In this document: in pieces, positions 50,674 to 60,139 of the stretch
How positions within the stretch are numbered: position 1 is the first letter of the stretch
Layout of the letters: every line of letters begins with the position of its first letter
Assembly: GCA_016779605.1 (NCBI GenBank)
Contig: JADHNH010000001.1
Coordinates: forward strand, 62,001-126,000
Reading direction: 5' to 3'
Source of the DNA: Nevskia sp.
GTDB lineage: Bacteria; Pseudomonadota; Gammaproteobacteria; Nevskiales; Nevskiaceae
DNA: 64,000 nt
Translations under genes and position numbers: made by a program
The notes under the pieces: generated by a model
What the model saw: the letters and a program-made list of their open reading frames with translations, nothing else
What the model was told of the DNA's origin: nothing
Databases searched by the model: none

Positions 50674-51495
50674 CTAGAACCATTCGATCAGGCGCTCGTA
50701 CCACGGCCGCTTGTGCGGAAATGGCGCGTCGATGCGCGCCAGCGCTACTGAAACGTTGTCCCGGCCCCCATTGTCGTTTGCTCTCTGGATCAGCATTTCC
50801 GCCGTTTGGGGCAGATTAGCAGCAAACTCGACCACGGTTAAGCGGATGTCCTCGTCGCTGAGCATGTCGGTCAAGCCGTCCGAGCACATCAGCACGACGT
50901 CGCCGATCTCGAGGCCTTCCTCGAGTATGTCCACCTCGACGCTGGGCTCCACGCCCAGGGCGCGGGTGACGATATTGCGGCGCACCAGCTTGCTGGCTTC
51001 CTCGCGCGTGTAGTGTCCGCGGGCGACCAGTTCCTCGATCAGGGAATGGTCGCGGGTGATCTGTTCCAGCACCTCGCCGCGCAGGCGGTAAAGCCGCGAA
51101 TCCCCGGCATAGGCGATGGACATGCGGTCGTCATGGAGCAGGCAGGCCACCGCGGTGGTGCCCATGCCGGCGCACTGCGGCTGGCTCTGCGCCACCTGGT
51201 AGATGGTGGTGTGGGCGGTTTGCAGCGCGTGGCGCAGAAGCAGCGACTCCAGGGTGTAGCCGCTGTCCTTGTCCACCTGGCCGTGCTTGATGCGCGGGAA
51301 CTCCCGCCGCACCACGTCCTGCACGGTGGCGACGGCGATGCCGCTGGCGATCTCGCCGGCGTTGTAGCCGCCCATGCCGTCGGCCAGCAGCAGCAGGCCG
51401 ACATCCGGGTCTTCGGCGACCGCGTCCTCGTTGTTGTCGCGCACACGGCCGACGTTGCTCAACAGTGCCGTGGCCACCTTGCCCTTCAGAGCCAT
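50674..51495 (-). CDS. PP2C-family Ser/Thr protein phosphatase
   Basis: The 273-residue protein has the metal-site motifs RDNNEDAV, LLLLADGMGGYNAGE, VLMCSDGLTDMLSDEDI and NGGRDNVSVALARI, a complete PPM/PP2C catalytic set. It would reverse phosphorylation by the adjacent kinase. Only 14 bases separate it from the kinase stop and 45 from the FHA gene, indicating one operon with order kinase, phosphatase, FHA protein. No membrane segment is seen. Confidence 0.93.
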   Translation of the reverse strand: MALKGKVATALLSNVGRVRDNNEDAVAEDPDVGLLLLADGMGGYNAGEIASGIAVATVQDVVRREFPRIKHGQVDKDSGYTLESLLLRHALQTAHTTIYQVAQSQPQCAGMGTTAVACLLHDDRMSIAYAGDSRLYRLRGEVLEQITRDHSLIEELVARGHYTREEASKLVRRNIVTRALGVEPSVEVDILEEGLEIGDVVLMCSDGLTDMLSDEDIRLTVVEFAANLPQTAEMLIQRANDNGGRDNVSVALARIDAPFPHKRPWYERLIEWF

Positions 51496-51509
51496 GGCCG
51501 CGCGACCGG

Positions 51510-54158
51510 TCAGGCCAGCAAGCTGCGGAGGTCGCGGGCGAATTCGCGCCCGTTGGCGTAGCGCGCCTCAAGCTGCTTTTGCAAAGCTTTGGCGATGATC
51601 GGGTCGATCGCCGGCGGCAGCTCGGGGCGCACCGCTGTGGCCGGCGTATGCGGTTCGTTGGCGATCTTGAACATCAGGGTCGCCATCGAGTCGGCCTGGA
51701 ACGGCAACGCGCCGGTCAGCAGCTGGTACAGGGTGACGCCCAGGGAGAACAGGTCGGAACGGCCGTCCACTTTCTTTCCCGACAGCTGTTCGGGCGACAT
51801 ATAGCTGGGCGTGCCCAGCACCATGCCGGTCTTGGTCTTGCTGGAATCGGTGATGCGGGCGATGCCGAAGTCGGTGATCTTGATCACCTTGGAGTCCGGC
51901 AGCCACATCATGTTGGCGGGCTTGATGTCGCGGTGCACCACGCCGTTGCTGTGCGCGTAATCCAGCGCGTCGGCGGCGTCGGCGACGATCTTGATGACTT
52001 CCTTGACGTCGAGCAGGGCGTTGGGCTTGGTGTGGCGCACCAGGTCGTAGCCCTTGATGAACTCCATGGCGATATAGGCGAGGTCGTGCTCCTCGCCGGC
52101 GTCGAATATCGACACGATGTTCGGGTGCGACAGGCGCCCGGCGGTCTCCGCCTCGCGGAAGAAGCGTTCCTTGACCTCGGTCAGCTCGTCCGGCTCGAAC
52201 TCCTGCGACAGCGCCATGGTCTTGATCGCGACCATGCGGCCGATCTTCGGATCCTTGCCCAGGTAGACCACGCCCATCGCGCCTTTGCCCAGCTCGCGCT
52301 CGACCTGGTAGCGGCCCAGCATGGGCTTCTCGACGTCGGCGTTGCCCATGATCAGGGTGCCGCCGGCGGTGGTGCTGCCCTTGCCGCCGCCCAGGATGAT
52401 GGTGCTTTCCATCTTCTTGGCGCGGCTCAGCTTGTCCTGCACGTCCTTGAACTTGGGGTTCTTGCCGGCGATGTACTCGTACACCGCCAGCGACTTGTTG
52501 AACTGGCGCTTGCGCTCGAAATCCAGCGCCAAGTTGTACATGAGGTCGAGCAGGCGGTCGTCGACCGGCTCCACCCGCTTGAACTTGTCGAACGCCATGT
52601 CGAGCTGGCCCTGGCCCTGGAACGCCAGGCCGAGCATCTTGTTGCTTTCCGCGCCTTCGGCCTCGGAGCTCTTCTTCAGCGCCTCGGTGATGCGGAACTT
52701 CTTCACCGTCATGAACAGGTGGCCGGCCACCAGCAGCACCACCGGGGTGGTGAACTTCAGCCACAGCGCCTGGCCCGACAGCAGGTAGAGCTGGGTGGCG
52801 ATGAGGATCACCGCGATGGCGCCGGTGGCGATCACGCCGACCAGCGGGCCCAGCGCCGGCAGCAGCAGCGCCAGGTAGGCGGTCAGCGCCAGGAACACCG
52901 CCATCTCCACCCAGACGCCCCAGGACGGACGGGTGAAGAAGTCCTGCTGCAGCAGGCTGGATACGGTGTGCGCCAGGATCTGCACCGGCGGCATGGCGGC
53001 GTCCACCGGCGTCGGAAAGCTTGTGCCGACGCCGCGTGCGGTGGCGCCGATCAGCACGATCTTGTCCTTGTACTTGTCCGGCGGGATCTTGCCGGCGAAG
53101 ACGTCGTAGTAGGAGTCCACCGGGAACGCCGGCCGGCCGTCGCGCGAGCCGTAGAAATTGGTGTACATGCGCAGCTGCGGATCGGTGCGGATCACCAGCC
53201 CGCCCATTGCCACGCCCTCGCCGAGGTGCACTTCCACGTCGGCCGGCTTCAGGTTCAGCGCCTGCGCGGCGATCATCAGCGACAGCGAAGGATAGAACTC
53301 GTCGTAGTAGCGCAGCACCAGCGGCTCCTGGCGCATGCCGCCGTCGACGTCAACGGGTGCGTTGACGTTGCCCAGCGAGGCGGCCACGCCGCCGAGCTCC
53401 GGCACCGGGATGTCCACGCTCAGCGTGGCCAGCGGCAGCGCGCCGCGGCCGCGCGCATCCACGCGGTCGGTGATGTGGGTCAGCGCGACCTTGCGGACGT
53501 AGTCGGGCAGCGGGCGGTCCGGGCGGCCTTCCGGCACGCCGAACTCGAAGCTCATCGGCAGCAGCACGTCGGCGGCGTTGCCGAAGGCCTGGGCCAGCAC
53601 GTTGTCCGAGGCCAGCCGCTTGCGCGCATCGTCGATGCGTGCGGTCAGGGCGGCGATTTCCTTGCCGTACTGGGTGGCCAGCGCCGATTCGGCGTAGGAC
53701 TTGGAGATTTCGGCGGCCGCGCGATTCTTGGCGGCGGCGTCGCTGAGCATGACGCCGAAGGTTTCGATCTCGGCGGGAATCTGCTGGGTCAGCGGCGAGC
53801 TCTGCAGACTCTTGCCGATCTCGTCCAGCGCCGCCATGCCGGGGTCCTGCTGCGCCTCGGAATAAAAGACCGTGGTGCCGATCACCTTGGCGCCGCCGGC
53901 GCGCAGCTTGTCGATCAGCTGGGCGTGCAGGGTACGCGGCCACGGCCAGCGGCCGAGGTTCTGGATGCTCTGGTCGTCGATGGCGATGACCGCGATGCGG
54001 TCGGAAGGCGCGCGGTTGCGGCCATGGGCGCCGAGGTCATAGGCATAGCGCTCCAGGCCCTGGAAGCTGTTGCCCAGGACGCCGTAGGCGAGCACGGCGA
54101 ACACCAGCGCGAACGCCAGCGCCGCGAACCAGTCGGAACGCAACCATCCCTTGCTCAT
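51510..54158 (-). CDS. CHASE2-domain transmembrane Ser/Thr protein kinase
   Basis: ATG 54158 is preferred (GGGGGT five bases upstream) over 54170. The 882-residue protein has one N-terminal membrane helix and a periplasmic CHASE2 sensor (IAVIAIDDQSIQNLGRWPWPR, later FYGSRDGRPAFPVDSYYDV). Three membrane helices (about 390-470) and a TPR-like helical region follow. The cytoplasmic Hanks kinase has LGKGAMGVVYLG, AIKTM, VVHRDIKPANMMW, TDFGIARI and GTPSYMSPEQL. All catalytic residues are present. It senses an envelope signal and phosphorylates targets, probably the FHA protein next door. Confidence 0.92.
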   Translation of the reverse strand: MSKGWLRSDWFAALAFALVFAVLAYGVLGNSFQGLERYAYDLGAHGRNRAPSDRIAVIAIDDQSIQNLGRWPWPRTLHAQLIDKLRAGGAKVIGTTVFYSEAQQDPGMAALDEIGKSLQSSPLTQQIPAEIETFGVMLSDAAAKNRAAAEISKSYAESALATQYGKEIAALTARIDDARKRLASDNVLAQAFGNAADVLLPMSFEFGVPEGRPDRPLPDYVRKVALTHITDRVDARGRGALPLATLSVDIPVPELGGVAASLGNVNAPVDVDGGMRQEPLVLRYYDEFYPSLSLMIAAQALNLKPADVEVHLGEGVAMGGLVIRTDPQLRMYTNFYGSRDGRPAFPVDSYYDVFAGKIPPDKYKDKIVLIGATARGVGTSFPTPVDAAMPPVQILAHTVSSLLQQDFFTRPSWGVWVEMAVFLALTAYLALLLPALGPLVGVIATGAIAVILIATQLYLLSGQALWLKFTTPVVLLVAGHLFMTVKKFRITEALKKSSEAEGAESNKMLGLAFQGQGQLDMAFDKFKRVEPVDDRLLDLMYNLALDFERKRQFNKSLAVYEYIAGKNPKFKDVQDKLSRAKKMESTIILGGGKGSTTAGGTLIMGNADVEKPMLGRYQVERELGKGAMGVVYLGKDPKIGRMVAIKTMALSQEFEPDELTEVKERFFREAETAGRLSHPNIVSIFDAGEEHDLAYIAMEFIKGYDLVRHTKPNALLDVKEVIKIVADAADALDYAHSNGVVHRDIKPANMMWLPDSKVIKITDFGIARITDSSKTKTGMVLGTPSYMSPEQLSGKKVDGRSDLFSLGVTLYQLLTGALPFQADSMATLMFKIANEPHTPATAVRPELPPAIDPIIAKALQKQLEARYANGREFARDLRSLLA

Positions 54159-54262
54159 GCTTACCCCCATCCCGAACTTTAATTGTTATGCTGCTCATGT
54201 TACAGCTTTTTTTTGCGATTTTTCCCCCTACAGCCCGCCGCCAGACCGATTTGCACGCGCCA

Positions 54263-55627
54263 ATGGCGAAATCCGTCACACGCCGCAGCACGGTTTTTGT
54301 CTGCCAGGACTGCGGCGCGGCCCACCCCAAGTGGGCCGGCCAGTGCGGCGAGTGCGGCGCCTGGAATACCCTGGTGGAGACGGTTTCGGCCGCGCGCCCG
54401 CGCGGCCATGGCGGCGCCGTGGCCGCAGCGGCGCAGGTGGCGCGGCTGGACCAGGTGACCGGCGAGTCGACCCAGAGGGTGCCGACCGGGCTGGCGGAGC
54501 TGGACCGCGTGCTCGGCGGCGGCGTGGTGCCGGGCGCGGTGATCCTGCTCGGCGGCGACCCGGGCATCGGCAAGTCCACCCTGCTGCTGCAGGCGCTGGC
54601 GGCGCTGCAGGGCCGTCTGCCCACGCTCTATATCACCGGCGAGGAGTCGCTGAGCCAGGTCAGCCTGCGGGCGCGGCGGCTGGAGCTGCCGCGCCTGGAC
54701 CTGCCGGCGATCACCGAGACCTCCACCGAGCAGATCCTGGAGGTGCTGCGGCGCACCACGCCGGCCTTCGTCGTGGTGGATTCGATCCAGACGCTGTACA
54801 GCCAGGGCCTCGACGCCGCACCCGGCTCGGTGTCGCAGCTGCGCGAAAGCGCCGCGCAGCTGGTGCGCTACGCCAAGCAGGCCGGCTGCGCCATCGTGCT
54901 GGTCGGCCACGTCACCAAGGAAGGCGCCATCGCCGGGCCGCGGGTGCTCGAGCACATGGTCGACACCGTGCTGTATTTCGAGCACGACCCAGGCAGCCGC
55001 TTCCGCATCGTGCGCGCCGTCAAGAACCGCTTCGGCGCGGTCAACGAGCTGGGCGTGTTCGCCATGACCGACGGCGGCCTGCGCGAGGTGAGCAACCCCT
55101 CGGCCTTGTTCCTGTCGCGCCACGAGCTGGCGGTGCCGGGCAGCGTGATCACGGTCACGCGCCAGGGCACCCGGCCGCTGGTGGTGGAAGTGCAGGCGCT
55201 GGTCGACGCCAGCCAGGCCGGCAGCCCGCGCCGGGTGGCGCTGGGCATGGAGGGCAACCGGCTGGCCATGCTGCTGGCGGTGCTGCACCGCCACGCCGGC
55301 GTGGCGCTGGCGGACCAGGACGTGTTCGCCAACGTCGTCGGCGGCATGCGCATCCAGGAGACCGCCGCCGACCTGCCGCTGCTGCTGGCCGCGCTGTCCT
55401 CGCTGCGCGGCCGTCCGGTACCCAACGACATGGTCGTGTTCGGCGAAGTCGGGCTGGCCGGCGAGATCCGGCCGGTGCAGGGCGGCGAGGAACGCCTGCT
55501 GGAGGCGGCCAAGCACGGCTTCAAGCGCGCCGTGGTGCCGGAGGCCAACCGCCCGCGCCGCTCGGTGAAGCTCGACATGGACGTGCTGGCGGTGGCGCGG
55601 CTGGAGCAGGCGATCGCGGCGGTCTGA
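54263..55627 (+). CDS. radA: DNA repair protein RadA
   Basis: The 454-residue protein begins MAKSVTRRSTVFVCQDCGAAHPKWAGQCGECGAWNTL, the C4 zinc finger. It has Walker A at LGGDPGIGKSTLLLQAL, the RadA-specific VKNRFGAVNELGVF, and a C-terminal Lon-like domain (VFANVVGGMRIQETAADLPLLLAALSS). It processes recombination branches. The first 105 bases before ATG 54263 stay open but look non-coding. It is divergent from the kinase operon. Confidence 0.95.
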   Translation: MAKSVTRRSTVFVCQDCGAAHPKWAGQCGECGAWNTLVETVSAARPRGHGGAVAAAAQVARLDQVTGESTQRVPTGLAELDRVLGGGVVPGAVILLGGDPGIGKSTLLLQALAALQGRLPTLYITGEESLSQVSLRARRLELPRLDLPAITETSTEQILEVLRRTTPAFVVVDSIQTLYSQGLDAAPGSVSQLRESAAQLVRYAKQAGCAIVLVGHVTKEGAIAGPRVLEHMVDTVLYFEHDPGSRFRIVRAVKNRFGAVNELGVFAMTDGGLREVSNPSALFLSRHELAVPGSVITVTRQGTRPLVVEVQALVDASQAGSPRRVALGMEGNRLAMLLAVLHRHAGVALADQDVFANVVGGMRIQETAADLPLLLAALSSLRGRPVPNDMVVFGEVGLAGEIRPVQGGEERLLEAAKHGFKRAVVPEANRPRRSVKLDMDVLAVARLEQAIAAV

Positions 55628-55670
55628 GCGGGCCTGCTCCCGTATCAATTTCCTGTATCGAGTACTTGTA

Positions 55671-57755
55671 TCAGTGGAGATTGATTGCCGCCAGCGAGCC
55701 GTCCGAAACGATCGCCGGTGAGAGATTGACGAAGCCCATTCCGCCGCGCGCGATGTACAGGATGCCGTTGGCAGAAATGGCCAGCGCGCCTGGGTGTGAG
55801 TACGACCACACCGGCCGATGGCTTGCCAGGTCGATGGCGTAGACCTGCTGGTCCGTGCTGACAAACAGGATGTTGTTCGTCGCGATCATCGTTGCGGCGA
55901 ACATGGATTCGCCCTTTCCGGATGGTGCCCAGGCCCAGAGGAGATGACCGTCGCCTTCGTCACGAACCTCGACCTGGTAGGGCGACGTGTTTGCGATATA
56001 GACGACGTTGCCGGCGATCGTGGGGTTGCCAGCGAACGAGCCCGATGCGGACCACTTCAGCTTGGAGTTGACGGTGTCGTAATCGAACAGGTTTCCGGCC
56101 GAAGTGCGCACCAGGACGTCCGAGTTCCCGGCGACCAGCACGGGTGCCGAGTCGCTTTGCAACGTCGAGCTTGAGCTTTGATTCGGGACAATCGACTTGC
56201 AGCTGCCGGAAGCGCCGTAGTTCGCGACCAGGACCGCGCCGCTGAAGACGAAGTAGGCATTGTTCGCTGAATCGACCGCAGCCGTCGGCAATAGCGGCAC
56301 GGGGAATACATCCTGAGACGTGTTGCCTTGCTCGAGTGCGACAAGGCACGCAGGCCCGTTACCGGCTGCGCCCGAAGAATCGTCGAAGTTATGGAAGAAA
56401 AAGTTATAGCTGGCTTGATTGGGCCCGGTGTACCAGCCCTGGAAATCCTGCAGCATCGACCCGTTGATCGGCGTGGGGTACGCAGAAATGGCTGGCGGGT
56501 TGAAGCCGTTTGTCGGCGCGGCCGGCGCACCGTTCACCGGAACGGAGTACAACGGCGATCCGTTGGTCGCGTCGAACGCCTTGAAGGACCCACTGATCGC
56601 ACCAGGGACCGTCAGGTTTGAATCCGGGGTCTCCGCAATGTAGACCTTGCCGGCGGCAATTCCTGGCGGGCTGACATTCGCCGCGCCGGGGCCGCTGTCG
56701 ACGGACTGCTGCCAGGCTACGCTCCCATCTTTTTCCTGCAGTGCGAGCAGGCGGCTTTCCGCTCCCTGTGAACCTGTTTGATCGACCTCGGCAATGATTA
56801 CGTCATTGGCCGCGGTCACCGGGCCTTTGATGTCCACCGTACCCACCACTCCATTTGGCGGCATCGCGTTCCACAGCCAGCGCGGCGTGAATTTTGTGGC
56901 GTCCAGCGTTACCGGCACGTATCCTTCGTGCGCCGCGTTGCCGTTCAAGGTTTGCCAGTCCGCGGCACCGCTCAAGCTGCCGAGCGGCGTCAGATTGGTG
57001 CTGGGGATGACGGTAATGTCGTAAGGCAGCGTGGTCGTGCCGCTGTAGACCTGTGTACAGCTGTTGCGGCACAGGAGCACTTGAACTGCCCCGGTGTGCT
57101 CACCTGGCGAGAGATTCGGAGCAGCCGTGACGGTGACGGGGAATGTACTCCCGACCACGGGTGCCCCGGCCTGCCCATTGACGGTGAACAGAACCAGCCC
57201 CGCGGGGTCGGATCCAGTGGCCAAGGTTGAGGTGCCCGCAACCGGAGTCCCCTGAAGGGTAAACATCGCGTTCCAGCTCGGGGTGTCCCCTTGGTACATC
57301 GTTGCCGTCACGACGGTCGGTGTCGGCGCGGCCGTCAACACCGGATTCGGCTGCACCGTGATGTCGTAGGGCAGGCTGCCGCTCGCGTATACCGTCCCCG
57401 AGCAACTCGGGTCGCCGCAGATCTGCACCTGTATCGATCCGCTGTGATCGCCGGCGGGGAGGCCGATGGCGGTGTCGAGGAAGGCCGTGGCGTCGGACTG
57501 GCTCACCAGATTGACCGTGGTCGCTCCGGGTTGAAATGCATCGCCGGTGAATGTCACCAGGATAACGAAAGGCCCGGAGGGACTTGGGCCGTCGAGATGC
57601 CCGTTGATAACTAATTGCTTTGGGCCATCCCACTGCTGAAAAGTGGTCGTCAGCGGGTTGGGCGACAACGAAATGCTCAAGGAGCCGCCCGATCCGCCGC
57701 CGCCGCCACAGCCAACCAGCAGCGACGCTGCTGCCAGCGCCAATCGTTTCAGCAT
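55671..57755 (-). CDS. Large lipoprotein with PQQ-like beta-propeller
   Basis: The 694-residue protein has a lipoprotein signal (MLKRLALAAASLLVGCGGGGG), two beta-sandwich-like domains with paired Cys (CGDPSCSG; CRNSCTQV), then a repeat domain. That domain carries blade-like segments such as LLALQEKDGSVAWQQSV, GKVYIAETPDSNLTV and VYIANTSPYQVEVRDEGDGHLLWAW. This suggests an outer-membrane or surface protein of the PQQ/quinoprotein-fold type, with no sign of enzymatic residues. Its base and codon usage is visibly less GC-rich than radA and the CorC-like gene on either side, a sign of recent acquisition. Function unknown. Confidence 0.75.
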   Translation of the reverse strand: MLKRLALAAASLLVGCGGGGGSGGSLSISLSPNPLTTTFQQWDGPKQLVINGHLDGPSPSGPFVILVTFTGDAFQPGATTVNLVSQSDATAFLDTAIGLPAGDHSGSIQVQICGDPSCSGTVYASGSLPYDITVQPNPVLTAAPTPTVVTATMYQGDTPSWNAMFTLQGTPVAGTSTLATGSDPAGLVLFTVNGQAGAPVVGSTFPVTVTAAPNLSPGEHTGAVQVLLCRNSCTQVYSGTTTLPYDITVIPSTNLTPLGSLSGAADWQTLNGNAAHEGYVPVTLDATKFTPRWLWNAMPPNGVVGTVDIKGPVTAANDVIIAEVDQTGSQGAESRLLALQEKDGSVAWQQSVDSGPGAANVSPPGIAAGKVYIAETPDSNLTVPGAISGSFKAFDATNGSPLYSVPVNGAPAAPTNGFNPPAISAYPTPINGSMLQDFQGWYTGPNQASYNFFFHNFDDSSGAAGNGPACLVALEQGNTSQDVFPVPLLPTAAVDSANNAYFVFSGAVLVANYGASGSCKSIVPNQSSSSTLQSDSAPVLVAGNSDVLVRTSAGNLFDYDTVNSKLKWSASGSFAGNPTIAGNVVYIANTSPYQVEVRDEGDGHLLWAWAPSGKGESMFAATMIATNNILFVSTDQQVYAIDLASHRPVWSYSHPGALAISANGILYIARGGMGFVNLSPAIVSDGSLAAINLH

Positions 57756-57919
57756 GATTCCCCCCGAACCATTCCAAACTGCTGTGCGTTTAGCGCCTTT
57801 CTAACGCTCCATGAGCCAGCGCTTACTTGGCACCGCGGAATATGGCCGAATCGGCGGGTTCGTGCAAGTAGAGCCCATGGAACGAAAATGGAGTCGGCGA
57901 CCCTTCGCAGCGGCGCCCC

Positions 57920-59209
57920 TCATCGATGGCCGGCCGCGGCGGCTTCCCGAACTCCATTCAGCGGCCGGATTCGTGCCGTCTTCACCGCATTGGCCCGCGT
58001 GTCGGTGATCTCGATCTGGTAGTTGCCGATTTCGACCCGCTTGCCGGGCTTGGGCAGTTCCTGGAGCTTTTCCATGACCAGGCCGTTCAAGGTCTTCGGC
58101 CCGCCGGTGGGCAGCTTCCAGCCCAGCGAGCGGTTGAGCGAGCGCACCGTCACCGAGCCGTGCACCAGCACGCTGCCGTCGGCGTCCAGGTAAACGTTCT
58201 TGATGCGGGTGGCGGGATCGGAAGTGAACTCGCCGACCACTTCCTCGAGGATGTCCTCGAGCGTCACCAGCCCCTGGATGTCGCCGTACTCGTCGACCAC
58301 GAAGCCGATGCGCCGCTTCTGGTCCTGGAAATTGAGCAGCTGCTGGTTCAGCGGCGTGCCTTCCGGGATGAAATAGGGGTCGCGCACCAGGGTCAGCAGG
58401 GACTTGAGGTTCAAGTCGTTCTGCGCCGCCAGCCGCACCAGCTTGCGCAGGTGCACCACGCCTTTCAGGTCGTCGATCGAGCCGTTGAACACCGGCAGCC
58501 GCGTGTGGCTGCTGCCGGTGATGGTTTCCTTGATCCGCTCCCAGGGCTCGGAGACGTCGATGCCGACGATCTCGTTGCGCGGCACCATGATGTCCTCCAC
58601 GGTGGCCCGCTCCAGGTCCAGGATCGACAGCAGCATGCGCTGGTGGCGCTGCGGGATCATGGCGCCGGCTTCGGCCACCACCGAGCGCAGTTCCTCGGTC
58701 GACAGCGAATGCTGCGCGGCGTCTTCCGGCCCCACACCGAACAGGCGCAGGATGCCGTTGCTGAGCAGGTTGACCAGCACCAGTACCGGCAGGAGAACGC
58801 GCTGCAGCGGCCAGTAGACATACGCCGCCGGCAGGGCCACCCGCTCGGGGTGCAGGGCCGCTAGTGTCTTGGGCGCGACTTCGCCGAAGATCAGCAGTAC
58901 CAGGGTCAGCGCCACCGGTGCGATTGCCGCGCCGTCCACGCCGCCCAGGTGGTAGCCGATCACCAGGGCCACCGAGGCTGCCAGCGTGTTGGCCAGCACG
59001 TTGCCCAGCAGGATCAGGCCGATCAGGCGGTCCGGCCGCGCCAGCAGGCTCTCCGCGAGCCTGGCCGAGCGCTGACCCTGCTTGGCCCGATGCTTCAGGC
59101 GATAGCGGTTGAGGGTCATCAGCCCCGTTTCGGAGCCGGAGAAAAAAGCGGAAAGGCAGATCAGGACGAACAGCAGCCCGAACAGCTCCGGTATGGGAAT
59201 GTCGTTCAA
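57920..59209 (-). CDS. CNNM/CorC-type membrane protein with CBS domains
   Basis: The 429-residue protein has an N-terminal DUF21 membrane domain (ELFGLLFVLICLSAFFSGSETGLMTLNRYRLKHRA). A CBS pair follows (VEDIMVPRNEIVGIDVSEPW, SHTRLPVFNGSIDDLKGVVHLRKL; FVVDEYGDIQGLVTLEDILEEVVGEF), and the protein ends in a CorC_HlyC domain (LVHGSVTVRSLNRSLGWKLPTGGPKTLNGLVMEKLQELPKPGKRV). These proteins are linked to Mg/Co efflux. In gammaproteobacteria such genes often sit beside the CcsA-like gene and ffh, as here. Confidence 0.92.
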   Translation of the reverse strand: MNDIPIPELFGLLFVLICLSAFFSGSETGLMTLNRYRLKHRAKQGQRSARLAESLLARPDRLIGLILLGNVLANTLAASVALVIGYHLGGVDGAAIAPVALTLVLLIFGEVAPKTLAALHPERVALPAAYVYWPLQRVLLPVLVLVNLLSNGILRLFGVGPEDAAQHSLSTEELRSVVAEAGAMIPQRHQRMLLSILDLERATVEDIMVPRNEIVGIDVSEPWERIKETITGSSHTRLPVFNGSIDDLKGVVHLRKLVRLAAQNDLNLKSLLTLVRDPYFIPEGTPLNQQLLNFQDQKRRIGFVVDEYGDIQGLVTLEDILEEVVGEFTSDPATRIKNVYLDADGSVLVHGSVTVRSLNRSLGWKLPTGGPKTLNGLVMEKLQELPKPGKRVEIGNYQIEITDTRANAVKTARIRPLNGVREAAAAGHR

Positions 59210-59302
59210 GAACGTCCGTCAACGAAAATCGTTGTCACTCATGCCTGCCTGCAACATAGCACGAAGGCCCGCGCGCCCCGAAAGCCAATGCCGCCGGGCG
59301 GC

Positions 59303-60139
59303 TCAATTCCAGTGCAGGTTGAACATGTGCTCCAGCACCAGCTTGCTGCCGAAATAGGCCGCGACCAGCGTGGCGTAGCCCGACAGCGTCCAGCGGATCG
59401 CGGTGCGGCCGCGCCAGCCGTAGCGCCGGCGGCCGTAGAGCAGCAAGCCGAAGATCAGCCAGGCGCCCGCGGTGAGGACGATCTGGGCGAGGTGCTCGCC
59501 GTGCAGGTCCGGAATGATCAGCACGCCGCTGATCAGGGTCAGGCTGAGCAGGAAGAAGCCGACGAAGATGAACTGGAACAGCAGCCGTTCCATGGTCTGC
59601 AGCGGCGGCAGCCGGCGCGCCAGCGCGATGTTCTCGGGCCGGTGCAGGATGCGGTCGAGGATGGCGATGGCCAGCGCGTGCAGCGCCGCCAGCGTGAGCA
59701 GGCCGGCGCTGAGCAGCGACAGCACGATGTGCACGCCCAGGCGCCAGTCGTCCAGCGGGATCGGATTGCCGCGGTCGCCGGGGCCGTTCATCAGCGCCGG
59801 CCACAGCGCGCACAGCGCGGTGAACGGATACATCACCACGCCCAGGGCCTGCAGCGGCTCGCGCAGGCAGAACACCCACAGCATCAGCGCGGACAGCCAC
59901 GACAGCAGCGATGCGGCCTCGCCCAGCCCGATCGACAGGGCATGGCCGGTGAACGTCTGCTGCGCCAGCGCCGCGGCGTGCACCAGCAGCGCCGCCGGCA
60001 CCACCAGGCGCTGCGACAGGGCATCCGTCTGGGCCGCGCGCATGATCCTCCAGGCGGCCGCGGCGTAGAGCAGGGCTGCGGTCAGGGACAGGATCAGGGA
60101 TCGGGCTCTTGAATGCGGGCGAGTCGCGAACGATAGCAC
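59303..60139 (-). CDS. CcsA/YpjD-like inner-membrane cytochrome assembly family protein
   Basis: The 278-residue protein has about eight hydrophobic helices and the family core LGVHIVLSLLSAGLLTLAALHALAIAILDRIL. FVGFFLLSLTLISGVLIIP and a final LVAAYFGSKLVLEHMF region follow. It belongs to the CcsA/CcmC/YpjD group that handles heme in cytochrome c maturation, though YpjD members next to ffh have no proven role. The start is uncertain because upstream codons are also open. Confidence 0.85.
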   Translation of the reverse strand: MLSFATRPHSRARSLILSLTAALLYAAAAWRIMRAAQTDALSQRLVVPAALLVHAAALAQQTFTGHALSIGLGEAASLLSWLSALMLWVFCLREPLQALGVVMYPFTALCALWPALMNGPGDRGNPIPLDDWRLGVHIVLSLLSAGLLTLAALHALAIAILDRILHRPENIALARRLPPLQTMERLLFQFIFVGFFLLSLTLISGVLIIPDLHGEHLAQIVLTAGAWLIFGLLLYGRRRYGWRGRTAIRWTLSGYATLVAAYFGSKLVLEHMFNLHWN

